In this document: piece after piece, positions 5,259 to 5,264 of the stretch
Position numbering within the stretch: the first letter of the stretch is position 1
How the letters are laid out: each line of letters begins with the position of its first letter
Assembly (NCBI GenBank): GCA_017550765.1
Contig: JAFZOC010000241.1
Span: 1 to 5,264 of the forward strand
Length of the DNA: 5,264 nucleotides
Direction of reading: 5' to 3'
From: Oscillospiraceae bacterium
GTDB taxonomy: Bacteria > Bacillota_A > Clostridia > Oscillospirales > Oscillospiraceae
Translations under genes and position numbers: made by a program
The notes under the pieces: model-generated
Database searches by the model: none
What the model was told of the DNA's origin: nothing
The model's input: the letters and a program-made list of their open reading frames with translations, nothing else

Positions 5259-5264
5259 TATCCA

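Overview
The window reads as chromosomal DNA of a GC-rich member of the Bacillota, most likely class Clostridia and perhaps an Oscillospiraceae/Ruminococcaceae-type gut anaerobe. Three things support this. A RuvC-type resolvase is present, whereas Bacilli normally use RecU. There is a sigma factor closely resembling SigH (Spo0H) of Gram-positive bacteria. There is a small zinc-ribbon protein of a kind common in clostridia. Strong GGAGG-type ribosome binding sites agree. The family-level placement is inference. All supported genes are on the + strand.

Layout. Positions 1-693 hold the 3' part of an unrecognised, probably secreted or surface protein with two FLGxW-type repeat units. It overlaps by 8 bp a CPBP-family (CAAX-protease-like) membrane metalloprotease (686-1720). 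After an 81-bp gap with a candidate extended -10 promoter come ruvC (1802-2314) and ruvA (2299-2913), overlapping by 16 bp. A 177-bp GC-rich spacer full of inverted and direct repeats separates ruvA from ruvB (3091-4128). A 136-bp, locally A/T-rich region follows, with a near-consensus promoter, upstream A-tracts and a symmetrical operator-like site. It drives a SigH-like sigma factor (4265-4879) and, 47 bp further on, an eight-cysteine zinc-ribbon protein (4927-5211). The unit ends at a strong intrinsic terminator (5225-5258).

How the genes work together. RuvA, RuvB and RuvC form the Holliday-junction branch-migration and resolution machine of homologous recombination. The sigma factor and zinc-ribbon protein form a separate downstream unit that may be regulated through the dyad in its promoter. 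The first two genes look like a translationally coupled pair unrelated to recombination.

Nothing here looks like a wholly new defence or mobile system. The points most worth a second look are the repeat-like ruvA-ruvB spacer, the dyad inside the sigma-factor promoter, the sigma/zinc-ribbon pairing, and the duplicated domain in the first gene.
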